A stretch of DNA of 64,000 bases from Lateolabrax maculatus (taxonomy: Eukaryota > Chordata > Actinopteri > Acropomatiformes > Lateolabracidae). Below are positions 24,901 through 38,489 of this stretch, one piece after another. How positions within the stretch are numbered: position 1 is the first letter of the stretch; each line of letters begins with the position of its first letter. The notes below the pieces were generated by a model. The model made no database searches. It saw nothing but the letters and a program-made list of their open reading frames with translations, and had not been told where the DNA came from. Location of the stretch: assembly GCA_031216445.1 (NCBI GenBank), contig CM062209.1:27271501-27335500 (forward strand), in the 5' to 3' direction. A program made the position numbers and the translations under genes.

Positions 24901-27719
24901 GGGGCATCTTTTGTTAAATGAAACAAAGGTTGAAACATGTTCATTCAACTCAACTAGCTTTTTGTGGAGCTTTCAAACATATCTCAAATCTTTGGATCCC
25001 AGAGCTACTCGGACTCAGACCTGAGTTGTCTTTACCGGAGCCCTGCCATGAGAAGTGGATGAAAGCTCCAGAAATAGATAATAAGTGAAAGGATTTTGTG
25101 AAGCTTTAAAAACACGTTTATATTTCCAAAACTCAGGTTCTGAAAAAAGTTTGGTATCAAGACCAAAGGTTTTGTGTACTTTTTTCGACTGACCTTTGGC
25201 TTGCGGCCTCGTTTGCCTTTGACCTTTTTGAAGGATTTGATGGGTTTCTTGCTCTTTGAGCGCTCTTCCTGCTTCTCGGGGACAGATGCCTGGCTGTCCA
25301 CTTTCACCCGACCCCCCCTCTTCTTGGAGAGCAGCTCCGGGTGGATTCGAGGCAGAACCCCTCCATTTGATATGGTCACCCCCCGCAGAAGCTGGTGGAA
25401 AGATTATTTCAAAAACAGACTGTTTGACTACATCAACAGCATACAACAGCATAATAATAACGCAATAACGCAGAGGTCAACCACGGGGTTGGGATATGTC
25501 CCAGCTTCTCAAATACACAGCTTCTACACATCTGCTGTCAGCTGAAACCTTCACAATCACCACAAATGTGCCTCGCATACATGGGAAAGACTTTCACTCC
25601 CATCCTCATGAGCATTAACATGAACATGAATTATTTAGACCCAAACACAGTTTGTTGGCTGCACCTTTGCATTCATTAGAACACAGTTAATGTATTGTGC
25701 ATTTTGTACATATTGTCAAAAATTCTCCTGACATATCTGATACCTCCGGACACTACAATCTGCACTAATGTTCACTAATAGGTTCATCTGTACAGCTTGT
25801 GTCTGGAGTGATGGAGCCACTGGTGCGTCTGGCAAAGTGGACAAGGTTAAAGGTGCACCGGGCCACCTGATGCACTGGCAGCCCATTTAATTTAAAGCTG
25901 CATTCACCAGTTTGTTTATATTAACCATACTAACTAGAACTGACCTGTCATCAGCTGTATGTGGTAATAATACCGCATGCCAGATCTTGTGTTCCAAGCT
26001 TGTGACTATAGTGAACTACAGTGAACAGTGTCTTCTATTTGCAAGACACTCAGCAACGTTTGTGAGAATCAGTTTAACACTGATCTAAAACCTCTGTACT
26101 AACATGGCCCTGCAGCGTGTTGGTAAGCAGGGATGGGATGGTGTACTCTTGTGCAACTATGGGTTGTGATGGAGTCAGAGAAGCTGGCTTTGTTTGAACA
26201 TGATGACGTTGCCTTGAGCAGCTTTACCACAAAATGGTGTGACTACTCTACCTACACACTATGTTACCTGGTTGAGTTCCTCGTCGTTGGCCACAGCCAG
26301 CTTGATGTGCCTGGGAGTTATTCTGCCTTTCTTGTTGTCCCGTGCTGCGTTTCCTGCCAACTCCAAGATCTCAGCTTAGAGGAGAGAAAAACACAGCATG
26401 AAGCCCATCAGACATACAACATGTGTTCTGGTATTTACACTCATTCACTTTCCACTGTGGGACCCCACAGCCCGTCAGAAATAAGAATACAGCAGTCAAG
26501 ACATTTAGATCAACATCTCCTGAGGAACGTGGATTGTTGCAGCGGTGATGTGGACATACAAACAGATAATAAACAGAAAAATTAAAAAGTTTTTTTTTCT
26601 TTAACTAGAGACGTTTTCACACATGCAGTCCGGACACTGTGCAGACAATCAGGTATGGACTATGTGCAGAGTTTCCCTCTACACATAGTCGCAGGCGAGG
26701 GGTGCATGTGAGGCAGGACGTGACGCAAAAAGTCACTGCGGTTTGTAATTCAGGGGGTTTTTTTACCTGAAATAAAACCTTTATTTTACAGGAAGTCCTC
26801 TCTCTCACTAGCACTAGATTCGAAGCGGAGCGTCAAAACTGTTTATCCAGCCGCGTTTATAAAATACAGCAGCTGACTGCTGGAAGTCAACACACCCACT
26901 CGCTCGCCCCTGAATTAACCGGACAATTACCTGCTGTATTCACACATGGGCTCACCCAGACATTACGCAGACTCTGTACTAGGGAGCTGACCGGTTAAAG
27001 TCTGCTCCAACATTTGCGTTCTCACATACGCCGTGTCCGGACAAGGTCCAGGTTCAGTGCCTGTGTCAAAGGGGCTTAGCTCAACGGTCCAGGAAACCTA
27101 GACCTATTCCTATTTCCAAAAGTATAAGGCTTGTGCTATAATTTGTATAACTTATTATTATAATGCTTTGTGGTCAAGGAAGTCTAGGAAGTCCAGGAAA
27201 TTACTGGAAATTATTTTTATATATAATATATATAAAGTTGTTAGATGCCAATGTATTACCTGGGATTTATCTTGAATAATTGTCTATTTTTTTTCTCTTT
27301 TTGTTGTGTGTTATATGATGTGAATTAAATGTTTAAAAAATAATTTACACAAAAATGTAAGAAAGTTTCAGGTGAAGGGTATTAAACAAAACACAGTCGG
27401 GGATTATTACACATCATCATCACAAACACAGTGAAAAATATATGATAACACATGACCTGTTAACTATTGGAATGTTTTCAATAAGCACCTTCACAACATA
27501 TATGTTATTAGCATGTATGAGGCTTGAATCGTGCAATGCCACCCTACCTGCTAGGTACTCGATGACTGCTGCCATGTAGACGGGCGCACCCATGCCGATG
27601 CGGTATTTGTGTGTGCCGGTGCGCAGGTACCTCATCATCCTCCCCACAGGGAAGATGACCCCCGCCCTGGCGGAGCGGGACAGCTTGGTGGCCTTCTTCT
27701 TTCCTCCTCTGGCTGACAT
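21994..27719 (-). CDS. macroh2a2: macroH2A2-type core histone macro-H2A (8 coding exons)
   Basis: MacroH2A replaces H2A in nucleosomes of silent chromatin and carries a C-terminal macro domain. Minus-strand exons, 5' to 3': 27719-27548, 26374-26268, 25391-25194, 24625-24527, 24357-24258, 24148-24059, 23491-23317 and 22159-21994. All phases agree and give about 368 residues (human macroH2A2 has 372). The start is the ATG one base inside its exon (cag|gATG). Residues 1-~120 form the H2A fold: SRSARAGVIFPVGR, GAPVYMAAVIEYLA, EILELAGNAARDNKKGR, then GGVLPRIHPELL. Residues ~121-160 are a lysine-rich linker (KSKKPIKSFKKVKGKRGRKP). The macro domain follows, from GDGFTILSAKSLFLGQK through EGIINPTNAEMDLK, ALEKAGGREF and FIIHCNVPQWG to NGFPKQTAAQLILKAIS and the end, EMAKLDAK. 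RIHPELL, EDGPGDGFTIL and ALEKAGG favour macroH2A2 over macroH2A1. The exon for residues ~193-226 is the macroH2A1.2/macroH2A2 kind, known not to bind ADP-ribose. Gene identity is firm; the paralogue call is slightly less so. Confidence 0.95.
26375..27547 (-). other. macroH2A2 intron between coding exons 1 and 2
   Basis: This 1.2-kb intron splits the histone fold after the alpha-2 segment (phase 1). It holds a repeat-like block at about 26,600-27,080 in which ttttcacacatgcagtccgg and a similar ttctcacatacgccgtgtcc recur as an imperfect direct repeat, probably a transposon remnant. I see nothing else in it. Confidence 0.6.
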
Positions 27720-27720
27720 C

Positions 27721-28689
27721 CTGTTCTGGACGCAGTGCAACCACAGCCAGTGAATATCACAAAAACATTTTCTACACACAGAAAAAAGGGTCAGTTCTAT
27801 TATCTTGCCTCTTGTGACTACCTCATCTTTTTTTGTGCCATGTCGAGTTTTTTTTTTTGTTTGTTTGTTCTGTTCCATGTCTGACATTGTGTATTTTATC
27901 CTGTTTCTGCCATTGTTGACCGTGTCACTACTGTTGTTTTTGCACCAATAATACAAATGAAAAAACAAAACAAAAGGTCAGTTCTCCTAAATTACAACAA
28001 ACAATGTGACAAAATACAATGGAAGTGAATGGAGTTGTGTTTGCAGTGACCATGGTATTGGAATTTACATTTCTAAATGTATCAGCAACATGCCTCTCCA
28101 GCAACAGTGTCCCTGTTAGTCTGGAAACTTTAGGCATAGTTTAGTTTGCCGATTTTTTGGCCACCTTTCTGTAACAAAGGTGAACTGAGCAGAACCTTTT
28201 TTAAGAGTGAGAGCCAAACAGATCAAACCAGAGTGGTATACACCAGTTCTCCGGTTCTTCTGCTTGGACAATTAAGTGATAATTGGATAATAATAAAAGT
28301 GCATTCAAGCATATGCAGATATGCCTTTATACATGATTTATGAGGGCTTAATAATTAAATGTGCAATACACTGACCGCAGACTCAGACACTTGTGACTTG
28401 ACTTTTATGGCTGTTTACTGTGGTTCTTGACACTTTATTTACCAGATCACATCCTGCATGACAATAAGACGGTCAGGTCTCAGCCCAGGTGAAGGGGGTG
28501 AGCTGACACCCCCAGCCCGCGCTCAGGGGATCTGTTTTCATGGGAGACCTGCTGCGACCCACCACACAGACACACACAAGTGACGGCCCACATCTGTATG
28601 ATCACTAAATAGTGGTGTATCAGGAGAAAAGACATACGCTACGTCCACTACTATACATGTATATCTAGGGTGCCATTATGAAGGCCGGC
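27721..28689 (-). other. Presumed first intron of macroH2A2
   Basis: The coding exon begins one base before the ATG at a CAG acceptor, so an untranslated first exon must lie upstream. The nearest CpG-rich DNA starts at about 28.69 kb. The stretch between has no recognisable gene; it contains T-rich runs near 27,850 and ordinary AT-rich sequence. Confidence 0.55.
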
Positions 28690-29540
28690 GGGTTTTTTTT
28701 TTGTTTTTCCCTCTTCTTCCCCTTCAGACGGTGTGTTGACCGGAGCAGTTACCGCTCCCCCCGGGGTTTCCATGTAAACAAGTTCCAGCAGTGAGCGGCG
28801 TGTCGCGCTGCGGCCTGCAGCCGCGCCGCTGACTCGCACACCGCGTCCGCGTCTGCACTAATTAACCGCGGAGCTGCCGCTGGCCGCCGCGGTGGAGGGA
28901 TACGAGGCGTGCGTGCGGAGGTCGGCGCGCGGCGGCCGAGTGGAAAAAGACGGGAATGTGACCGGGGGCCGTGTCGGCTAACGTCCCCCTGCCCACCATA
29001 GCGCTACCGCGGGGCGACAAAAACACCTCTCCGCCGGAGCTACGCAGACGCTAAACCGGACTTTTCGGTTATTTCCACGGTAGAACTGCCCGGCACGGCG
29101 ACGCTAGCTCACACGGAGAGGAGCGTTTATTCAGTAGCGCTCATGTCGCAGGGAAACACACGAAGCTAAAGGTCCGTGTTAGCTGCGCCAGGTCGGCTCC
29201 GCGGGGCTACACTCTCTGTCAGCTGACACTCCGCCTGGCTCTATGGTGTGTTACTGTACAATAGAGACATGAACCACGACGACCCCTTTCTGCAAACGAT
29301 CCCCCTTCTCTTTTGATGTAGCTCCGGTCCCCGCATGTGTGTAATCTCATCAGACATGGAGAGCAAAGCGTCCCGTCGATCCGGATATGCGTCGGGACAT
29401 GAAAAATGAAAAAGCCTCCAAGTTTCTACCTGTGTTGTCCTCCTTTCACGCGGATCGGCGCGAGCCAGAGATGCTCCTGCACGGCGCGCTTTGTGTCGGA
29501 CCCGCTTACTGCTGTCCTCGCGCGTATAATCTTGCTTCCC
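28690..29540 (-). promoter_or_regulatory. CpG-island promoter and 5' untranslated exon of macroH2A2
   Basis: This is by far the most CpG-dense part of the window (many CGCG, GCCGCGG and CGGCG words), in otherwise AT-rich DNA and just upstream of the macroH2A2 first coding exon on the minus strand. There is no clear TATA box. Candidate first-exon donors on the minus strand are gagcg|gtaact (exon end about 28753) and ccgt|gtgagc (exon end about 29113); I cannot choose between them. A second CG-rich patch at about 29,390-29,530 could belong to the same island or drive divergent transcription. Confidence 0.65.
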
Positions 29541-32500
29541 AACCTTAGAGAGAAAAAAAGCCCACAGAGCGAGCAGGAACAGCGCAGTGTGGTCGGAGGC
29601 TGGCTCTGTGCTACTGATGCTGCAAAGGGGAAAAATTCAGTAGAGGGGAATTCAGTGAAAACGCCCCCCTGACATGGCTTCAAGAGGGAAACTGTTGGCT
29701 GAAGGGAACGCGATGTGCTTAGGATACAGGTAGCACTGTGCTGTGAAGACAGAGCAGATAGAAATATAACCTATATTAATACAGATCAGTTCTTCTAGGA
29801 GGTCCTGTAGATCCTAAAGGATAGGCAGTGACCTCTCAGCAGGCCTCAGTCTGTTTCACTGGATGTTCTCCAGCCTCCCAGGCAGCTCCTCTGTGATTCA
29901 CTGAATGAAGCCCGCAGGATTCCAGCTCCAACAGGTAGTGAAGCAGTACATGAACACGTCTCCAGGAACATGCAGACTGCTGGAAGCGAATCAGACAGAT
30001 GATCCTGGCAGCCTGTTCCTGCATCAAAGGAAGAATCACAAGGGGCTGGAAGAGTCCCGGCAGCCAATCGGATCACTTGACTCCATCTTTGATATGTCAA
30101 AGCCAATAGAGCCATGAAGAGGGACAACAGCCACATCCACTTATTGAGGATATGGCTCTGTGCCTGGCATTGGCTGTCACATCTTGTTTGTGTCAACACT
30201 TGACATAGCCTACCTTTGAGTCTTATGTTTTGTTCTGTAATGTGTTACCCCTCCTGCATTTCACAAAAATCAGCCTGAAGCAGTGGACACTTCCATGTGA
30301 CTGATCGTCCATCACTATGAATTTCCCGCCTGCGTTAGTTGTCGGCTACATTCTTATTCTGGTGCAATACTGTGCAGACCATCAAATTACGTCCTGTCAC
30401 CATAATGGAACGATAATAAACACAGACACGGTTTGGTGGATTACCCAGCTAAAAGTTAGCTTCCTCTCTGGAAGTTGATTTTCGGTGTGTATTGAAATGA
30501 ATGAAACCGGTCAGGAAGGTACAAACACCTCTGAAGTGATGCATCATTATAAAAGGCTTGTTACAGGCAGACGGATATACTGATAGACATTTCCAGAGAT
30601 GAGAGTTATTGAAAGGCAGTATTTAGTGCTGGTTGTCAGTAATGGTAGCCCAGCAGTTGGCAGTGTTTTGAACCTTGGCTCTGATGCAGTCTGTGTGTTG
30701 CTGTGCGATGTTCTCCCTGTGTTAATGCAGATTTTACTCTCCTGCAGATGACGTGCACAGTGTGTTAGAGTCGCAGGCTCTTGCTGATGGTCTCAGGTCC
30801 ACTGTCTAGTTAAGTTTATGATTTTCCCTGCAAACATCATTGCAACTTATATACACCATATATGACATTTTTAACGTGTTTGTTCATGTAATAACCAAAT
30901 GAGAATAGATTCAACAGCAGCATAACAGTTGAACTAATACAGTTAGTTACACCACTAACCAACACCACAGGCCAAAACAACTACTGTAGACACAAGACCA
31001 GTTCCTTTCCACATGTCACATTGTATCCTTTCATTAAGTAGGCTGCATGTACTGTTACAGTGTAAGCACATAAGCCCACCTCTGAACAGGTGGTATATAG
31101 AGTGACTTATTATAAACACAATATTTATTCCAGCATCCTTTGCACTACCTTTACCACAACCCTCTAAGTACAAAACACACATACATCTGATCAGTGTATA
31201 CATTTGTAATTTAGTTGTATTTTTGTAGTATTTGCAGAGTTTTGTGTTTAAGTCTCCTTGTATTTAATTTAGTTCATAATGGGACCTTATTCCTATATCC
31301 ACACTGATGACACTTAATTACATCCAGGAGAACACTGTCATTATTTAAAGACAGCGGGGTCATTCATTGATCCAACTACATCGACTGTCCACCCTCTGAC
31401 CTGAAGGAATCTGAAATTCCTAGAAGATTCTGGTTTGCACTTTTCAGAATTTTGAAAGAGACCATGACGACTACTATGGCACCTGTTGGACATTTCCACT
31501 GAGCTGAGCTCGTCTCGTTATGCCCACAGTATGCGGTCCCTGTGCTGCAGCACTGTGGGGATTCTGATGTGATGCCTGGCAGCAACCTATAATCAGCATA
31601 AACCCAAATCAAATGCTCTGTCTTTTTTTTCTGCCCGAGTGGAGACCATCTGGGACTAGCTTTACTTTTGTACATGCATTTACTGTGATTATTAAAGTCT
31701 TACAACACAAATGCAAAACAGTGGCATTTCTACATCAGAATAATCAACTGAGTGGGGAGTGAGGGGTTTGTTTCTGTCTATTCATTCAGAGAGAGGAAAC
31801 GCTGTCACATGTCTGCTTTCAGCCTCCAGTTAAACAGTAAAGTAATGCAGCATGGAATTAAACTGCCCTCACAAACCAGGTAGCCCTCATGAGAAATCCG
31901 TCGGTTTATCTTTCCTTGAGATTCTGCAGGTTTTTTTTCTTAAATTCCGGTGGAAAGTTGTAGGAAACAGCTTTAGTTAAATGGTAGTTGTACATTTCTC
32001 CCTCATAACCTTGTTGTAGTTGTTAGTAGCATTAGGCTGGTCTATATCCTGTTTTTTAATCATTATGTATATTCCCCTTTTGTTTTTGAAATAAATACAT
32101 TTTTTGTGGTAAGACCTGAGGGCCAAACATGATTCTATCTGACATCCTCTCATATAATATGTAGAAAAGACTCCCATTAAAAACTATAATACAATAATAT
32201 GATTGTGACTGACAGTGTATAATGTACGGCTGCCACCCAATGCTGTGGGATATAATGATGTGCTAAGGGTTTTAGTTTGCTGTATTCGTCCTCTTGTTGG
32301 TGTGAATGCTGAAGGCATTCTTCACGCCTCTTTTTTTGCGAGTCTTCTCCTTCCACATTTTTCAACGTAGAAACTTAATTCAAATATCAAAACGTTCAGC
32401 TCAATTAGGAATTGATTGCTATTATTCAACTTTTTCATAACATTCATACTTTCCGAAATATTCATCGTTTTCCGGGACTTTTGCTCCATTCAAAATGAAT

Positions 32501-32567
32501 AGGCGGAATGTTCAAGAGTTCAAACCACTGACTGCAGCCTATAACACACAGCTGATTAGTGCAGTTT

Positions 32568-32606
<39 letters not shown>

Positions 32607-33980
32607 ACACACAGGATTTTAACATTTTTAGACTTTTTCAACCATTTTTCAAGTCTAATCTGCTCATTCATACTTTCAGGTGTAAACTCTAATCAAACCA
32701 CAAAATCTTGCACATCTTTTACATTCTTAGTTTTATTAAACTTTTGACTCCCATTCATAAGATTTACACCATTTACCACTTTTTCTAGTGTAATCTAACC
32801 AATGGCTGAGACGGCAGTTAACAGCAGTTGGTGGATGTGACAAACAGACATACATACACAGGATTTTTAAATTTTAATTTATTAATTTTATTAATTTATT
32901 AATATTTAGACCATTTCCCACTTTTCTTTCTAATTCGTACTCCCTCCAGCTGCTTCAAGCAAATTCAAGCAAGCAATCCAGTTTAGCGCCAGCCTTTTAA
33001 CAAACATTCAACTATTCCACATCTTTCATACATAATTAATATTATTTAACTTTTTTTTACTAAACTTTAGCAATCCAGTTTAGCATCAGCCTTTCAGCAG
33101 TCAGCATTTGCACCGCAATTTCTTCAGGAATTGTCTTTTCTAGTTTTATCTCACTTCACTCTGACTCTCACTTGACCTAAAGACAAAATTAACTAAGTCA
33201 CCTCTGCAGCATTTACTGCGTCTAACTAATATGATCTAATTATTATTTACATGTTCATGAACTGGCATTGTTCTATGGAGATGCTCATGGTAGTCTTGAC
33301 TAAATGTGAAACAAGTATAAATGGGTAAAATGTGAGGATGTGGTTCTGATGATTTGCTCCTGCAAAAGGAATAAATACAGTTCCATCCAATCAAATTCAA
33401 GTCATATTCTGTGAGTTTGTCACACAGTAGAAAGCACCGTGGATGCCAGTATGAGCTGCCGTCAGCTGACAGTACTAATGGACCCAGACAAGTTGTAACA
33501 AGGACTCCCACATGAAAGATGGAAGATCAGAAACAGCATTTCAAGAGTCTACAGAGGGCAGCACAACACCAGTTGTGAGATGCTTCGTGTACTTGAAATC
33601 TCCATGTAGTAGAGGTTCAAAGTTCAACCTTGACCTTGGAAACTGCAGTCAAGGAAACAAAAGTGCTTCACACAAGGCTACAGTTAAAAGGAAGAACAAT
33701 AAACAATACAAACTGCCAAAACATTACATGTTTCTAAAATGATCTCTTGACTAAAAGTGACTATAGACGTCCAAACGGCAGCACTGTCAGTCACATTTTC
33801 TGTACTGATGACACCTCAACATTTAAACATGAGAATAAACCTTACAGTACGGATAAATAAAATATGATAACTCTAATTCTGAGACTACCCAAACATTTCA
33901 TTTTTAAGTAGTCAGGGAGTGTGCTGCAGTAATACAGGGGTCTGAGACCACCTGTATCTCACACACTGACTACAAGTCAG
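29541..33980. other. Gene-poor stretch upstream of macroH2A2
   Basis: I find no supportable gene. Open frames of 60-117 codons are scattered on both strands, without recognisable motifs, protein-like composition or splice structure. A CA tract lies at 32,569-32,613. AT-rich low-complexity patches occur at about 32,860-33,060, where short phrases such as agcaatccagtttagc recur. Confidence 0.6.
32569..32613. repeat. (CA)n microsatellite
   Basis: About 21 CA units with one ATA interruption. Confidence 0.95.
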
Positions 33981-33984
33981 ACAT

Positions 33985-34155
33985 ATAGCAAAGAAGAGCC
34001 TTAAAGGTAATCAATACGCTCTTAGAATACATCCTGGAATATACTGTGAGCCAGTGTGATGACCTAACAATGGGGTCCTGAGGTCTTGGCTCTTAGTTCT
34101 GGTTAGAAACCTGGCAGCTGAGTCCTGTAGGGTCTACGATGGTCTCTGTGACTTT
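33985..34155 (+). repeat. Dispersed teleost-type repeat fragment
   Basis: The series aaaggtaatcaatacgctctta, tgagccagtgtgatgac, ggtcctgaggtcttggctctta and ctggcagctgagtcctgtag follows the order of a repeat I associate with teleost genomes (aggtgatcaata.., ggaagccagtg.., gagctgcagc..). The copy is diverged and its borders are estimates. Recognition is from memory, not from alignment. Confidence 0.4.
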
Positions 34156-36433
34156 CAAAATTAAAATAGAAGTTACTTTTGAAACAACTACAATGGTGAA
34201 AACATTAGGGTACAACTGAATGTTATAGATAGTAGTTTAGATAATTTTATTTAAGAACAGTGTGATTGTGATCATTTCTGTGACAGCATGTTGAGGCATC
34301 CTTCACTGTTGCTGTGTGTGACTTTCAGCAGCAGAGGTCAGTACAGGACTGACTGAACGCCTCTGTTGACTGGTGCACAGCAGCAGGTACAGTGTGTCTT
34401 TAACTGGGTTCACCCTGCAGAGGGATAAATGATTTAATGCCATCATTAGTATAAGGGAGGGCTGTGTTTGTGTCTCTGTGACTGCCAGCAGGATTCAGGA
34501 TCAGCTTCAGTTCACTCTATCCGAACAGGATACAGGTAGGTGGGCTGGATTAGCCTAAATCATGTGATTTCAGAACACGGAAAAGACCTTGCTGAAAGCT
34601 TCCTCCCACCAATCCATTTTTAGTTCTACTGTTCCATTCTGATTTGGTTTTGGTTAGTGCCTGTAAAGTGCAGCGTTGGAGGACATACAGCAGTGTCAGA
34701 AATAAACAGGGGGCAGTAAGTCAGTGTACTGACAGTATGAGAGGATCCAAAGCTGTACAAGTGGAAATAATGTAGCATTGGATGCCTTGAGGCAGTGTAT
34801 TCCAGGGGAGATGCTAACGCTAACACAGCCAATACTGGCTTCAGGGTAAATTAGGTGTCCCGGAGTTAAGAAACAAAATACCGCTTGTGGTTCTAGTTTT
34901 AGGACATTTATTCTTACACTGAATGCAGATATACATAGCGTCACTTATGGATGATCTGGAAGAGTACAAGTGGAAGGATTCATCTCAGACTGTTTTATCA
35001 CCCTACAGCTGGGTAATCATCCTAATGCCTCTATAAACACTGTCCTCCCAAGAAAAATGAGAGAGCCAGTCGTTTTAGCAAATGCCCCAAAACAACATAT
35101 CACAACATTTGCATTTAAGTCACAAAGGCTGTAGGCACAAAGTCCACACAGGGGGAGGTCAGGGTGGGTGGAGGGGTCAGCAGACATGAACATGAGAGAC
35201 TCCTGTTCCTTTCCTGTTTCTTGTTGGCTTGTAAACTGTTAGGAGGAGCAACAGCGCAGCAATATTAAAAAGAAATGCTGAAAAGGACAACTTATACCTT
35301 TATCATTCTAATTAGTTTAAGTAAACGTGTGACATTACATATGACCAAGCATAAATCCACCCAACTTCAATCTGAGTGGCGGTCTAATAAGCCAAAAGAA
35401 GCTGAAACACCTGTGGGGGTGCAGAAAAGTTTCAAAATGCTTTACAAGAGTACAATAAAAGCAATGAAAACAGAGAAATAACTGCAGTTATGCCTCATTG
35501 CATAATTAAATGAATTATAATGACATATAGAAATTATACCAAGTTTATTGTTAAATAGATAAAACATAAAAAACAAGTTTAAATTCAAAAATAGAAACTC
35601 TATTGAGAGTGAGCTGTAAAAGTATGAAATAACAGCACAACTACATTATAAATCCACTGACTGGAAATTTCAGACTTCTTCTTTTTCCTTCCTTTCTCTG
35701 TCAGTGGAGCAGGTCTGATCTGTATGATGACCTCTGTGTTGCAGCCAGTGATTGGCCTCCCAGAAGCAACGATAGAAACATATGTGCCTCCTTAAATTAG
35801 TAATTATTCCTCTTTATTTCAGACTTTTGGGGAACAGCTTTTCCTTCTGACTCACACATTAAAATATCATCCAGATTGCCCTCCAGTGGCCCGCCACAGA
35901 CTGCCACACTGATGGACTCCTTTAAAACATGGCTCTGTAAGTACAGGGGAGCCTCAGTTATTATAAGAAGAATTATGCTTGTATCTGTCTGTGATCGCTC
36001 CAGATCTATGGAATCTCTATCTCCAGATGTCTGTAGTATTATGATGAGCAGGCATTTGTTCACTTTTGAGTATTAACATGCAGGTTCAGTCACTGAGGGA
36101 GCCTCTGCAGGATGCTGGATCCACTAATGACCTTAACCTACAGGATGTGATCAGTGGGGTCAGTAAGACCGCTGGACTCACTACTGTAGCAGATGCTGCC
36201 TGCTTCGGCATCCTCCTTCAGAGCGGCCCGGCAGATGGCTTCCCCAGCCTCTCTGCTGCTTCAGGGAGTGAGGAGGCCCCAGAGCCCCACAGCCAAAGGG
36301 GCATGGACACTCTTAGTCAGCATCCACTGTGGATGGAGAAAACACCTGGATACAAAGGTAGTCTAAACAAACCTTGTGCCTAGTGTTGAAACGACTGGAC
36401 CGGGTCCTCCTGGCTCTGCTGCAGGAGGAAGGT

Positions 36434-36465
<32 letters not shown>

Positions 36466-37759
36466 ATTGTGCAAGAAATATTACACAGTGAGTCAGGATT
36501 GACAGGAGCTGGCCATACAAGTGGGAGCTTACTGGACATGACGTGCGATCTCACTGACTCATTCTGAGCATCAGCAGGGCCAGAGACAACACAACCACAT
36601 GAACAAACTACAATCAGAGCCTGAAGGACTACAGTGCAATGTGAAATGAAACAGAATTAAGTATAAAAAAAGAAAATATACACCATAGTGTACAGCCAAA
36701 AGTGGACCCATGTCGACCTACTTTTGTGTACTTTTAGTCACTTTTTTTAAAAATAATTTGTGCATTGAAGTCCAGTCTTTAAATGACTGTTCGTCCATTA
36801 CAAACTACAAACTTGTAATGTCTACAACATTACAATAAATATTCATCAAACATTTGGGGCTATGTCCGTAGTGCATGTAGTAGCATATCCTCCCCTCCTC
36901 TAAAGACCCCAGACAATGTCAAATTTAAAATTGCATGAGCTTTACCTGTAAATCTTTTGACTTTATTTGAGAGTTGCTACATATTTGATTCATTCATGTT
37001 CATTAAATGATACACCTAAAGTTTTATTCCCTCTGTTTTACAACAATTCTTCACCAAAAACCTCATGACTTTTACAAAGCTACGTATGCATTATTACATG
37101 TTTACTGACTGTACAACCCTGGCTCCCAGAAATGATGTTTATATATAACTCATTTGGAACAACAAATACATTTTGAAGGAAACTTAATACTGCCAAGATT
37201 TTATGTTTTTAATATAACGAGGAAATGTTGATGATCAACTTATCTAGCACGTCGTAACAGCTTTGAACGTGAAGATGAAGACCATATTAACAACACTGTC
37301 TTGTTGCTGTTGTCAAAAAGTCAACAAATACACTATAGAATTATTTCCTGGGTGTATACGTGTACATGTATATATGTATATAAATAACTGTGTATATTGT
37401 TTATTTTATTTTATAGTTGACCCTGTTCTACTCTAAATGTAATTATCTTATATGTAGTCTATGTGTGTATAAGGGGCTACAACTTTAATTTCGTTGTGCA
37501 ACCCTATGTTGTAGAATGTCAAATACATGAACCTTAGAGCCAGACCTTATCACCTGACCTCACCAATACTCTTGTGGCTGACTGGGAGCAAATCCCTGCA
37601 GCAGGTTCAGCATCTGGTGGAAAGCCTGACAGCAGAAGAGTGGAGGCTGTTATAGCAGCAGACTAAGAAAAAGAAGAAACAGCAATTCTTCAAAAATCAG
37701 TTTTCACTGTACTGAGTAAATTCATTATCAAAGAAGATAATGGGGTCCAGGTATTTATC
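34156..37759. other. No gene seen; ordinary intergenic sequence
   Basis: Both strands carry only short open frames. The frame at 36,066-36,383 (+) is 105 codons long but has no motif I know. A GT tract lies at 36,432-36,466. Nothing else stands out. Confidence 0.55.
36432..36466. repeat. (GT)n microsatellite
   Basis: About 16 GT units with one GTAT interruption near the start. Confidence 0.95.
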
Positions 37760-38075
37760 GGGTCCAGCGCTAATCGGCAGCGATGGAAATGTGACACCCA
37801 GGTGGACACGCTTATGTTCGTCCCTTTTCTGGTATGATGCTGTGAAGCATGTTGATGCCTGAGATTGAGACTGAAGTCAAAGATATAAAAAAGTAACCAC
37901 TGTACATTGTCAGTGGCCTCCATGCTGCTTTCCAGAAATAAACAGAAAGATAAACTTATCTACTGGCAATGGGAAAGGAGTCAATCACCTATTTTTAATG
38001 GGTTTACCCACACTATAAAAACCTGCATATACACGCTAATATTGGTGTAAAAAGGGTGTATGAAGGTGGTACAAT
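37760..38075 (+). repeat. Dispersed repeat, copy A (partner at 61.5 kb)
   Basis: The core atcggcagcgatggaaatg, followed by gacacgcttatgttcg, recurs with few changes at 61,505 onwards (atcggcagcgatggaaac, gacacgctaatgttcg). Further shared words follow in the same order in both copies: tggcctccatg, ctttc and acctgcatata. The two copies have the same orientation and are about 23.7 kb apart. Family unknown; no coding capacity. Confidence 0.75.
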
Positions 38076-38489
38076 GTGTCGCCCAAGCATGTCTAAAGGC
38101 AAAAACTTGATACCTCTTCTAAATGACCACACTTGAAAGCCAATCACTTCATCGGCATGATTGTTGGAGCCCCCTCAGTTCTGCCATCTGATGGGGTTTT
38201 TTACCAGAATTGTTTATACCTGGAAGTGTAGAGAAGGATTTGAAACAACATTTAGACAATGGTGTAGGGAGATATAGTAGATATAGTATATTTGAACAGT
38301 TAAATAAACTGTATGATTCCTTGAGTACTAAGAAAAACAGTGTTTGCTTGGTTTTGCCTCCCAGGTGGGAGGAACTCTGCTGGGGTAATTTGCACTTGTG
38401 ACCTCAGCCTTTATAAAATTCGGCCCTGATTGGCATGTAGCTTTAAGGTCTGTTAGTGGCCGGCCCAAAGATGTCGGTTGGTTTGGTGG

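Noticed and set aside
26600..27080. Possible DNA transposon with tccgga-containing ends in a macroH2A2 intron
   Set aside because: The matching end words are direct rather than inverted, and no target duplication is visible, so no element was called.
27420..27968. 182-codon minus-strand frame containing the histone start
   Set aside because: Only 27548-27719 is real coding sequence; the rest reads through the acceptor and donor into introns.
36066..36383. 105-codon plus-strand frame
   Set aside because: No domain or convincing splice partner; it overlaps minus-strand frames of similar quality and is probably chance.
36390..36430. Gly/Pro-rich words suggesting a collagen exon (col13a1 neighbours macroH2A2 in mammals)
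   Set aside because: Glycine is not at every third position in any frame, and no splice borders are present.
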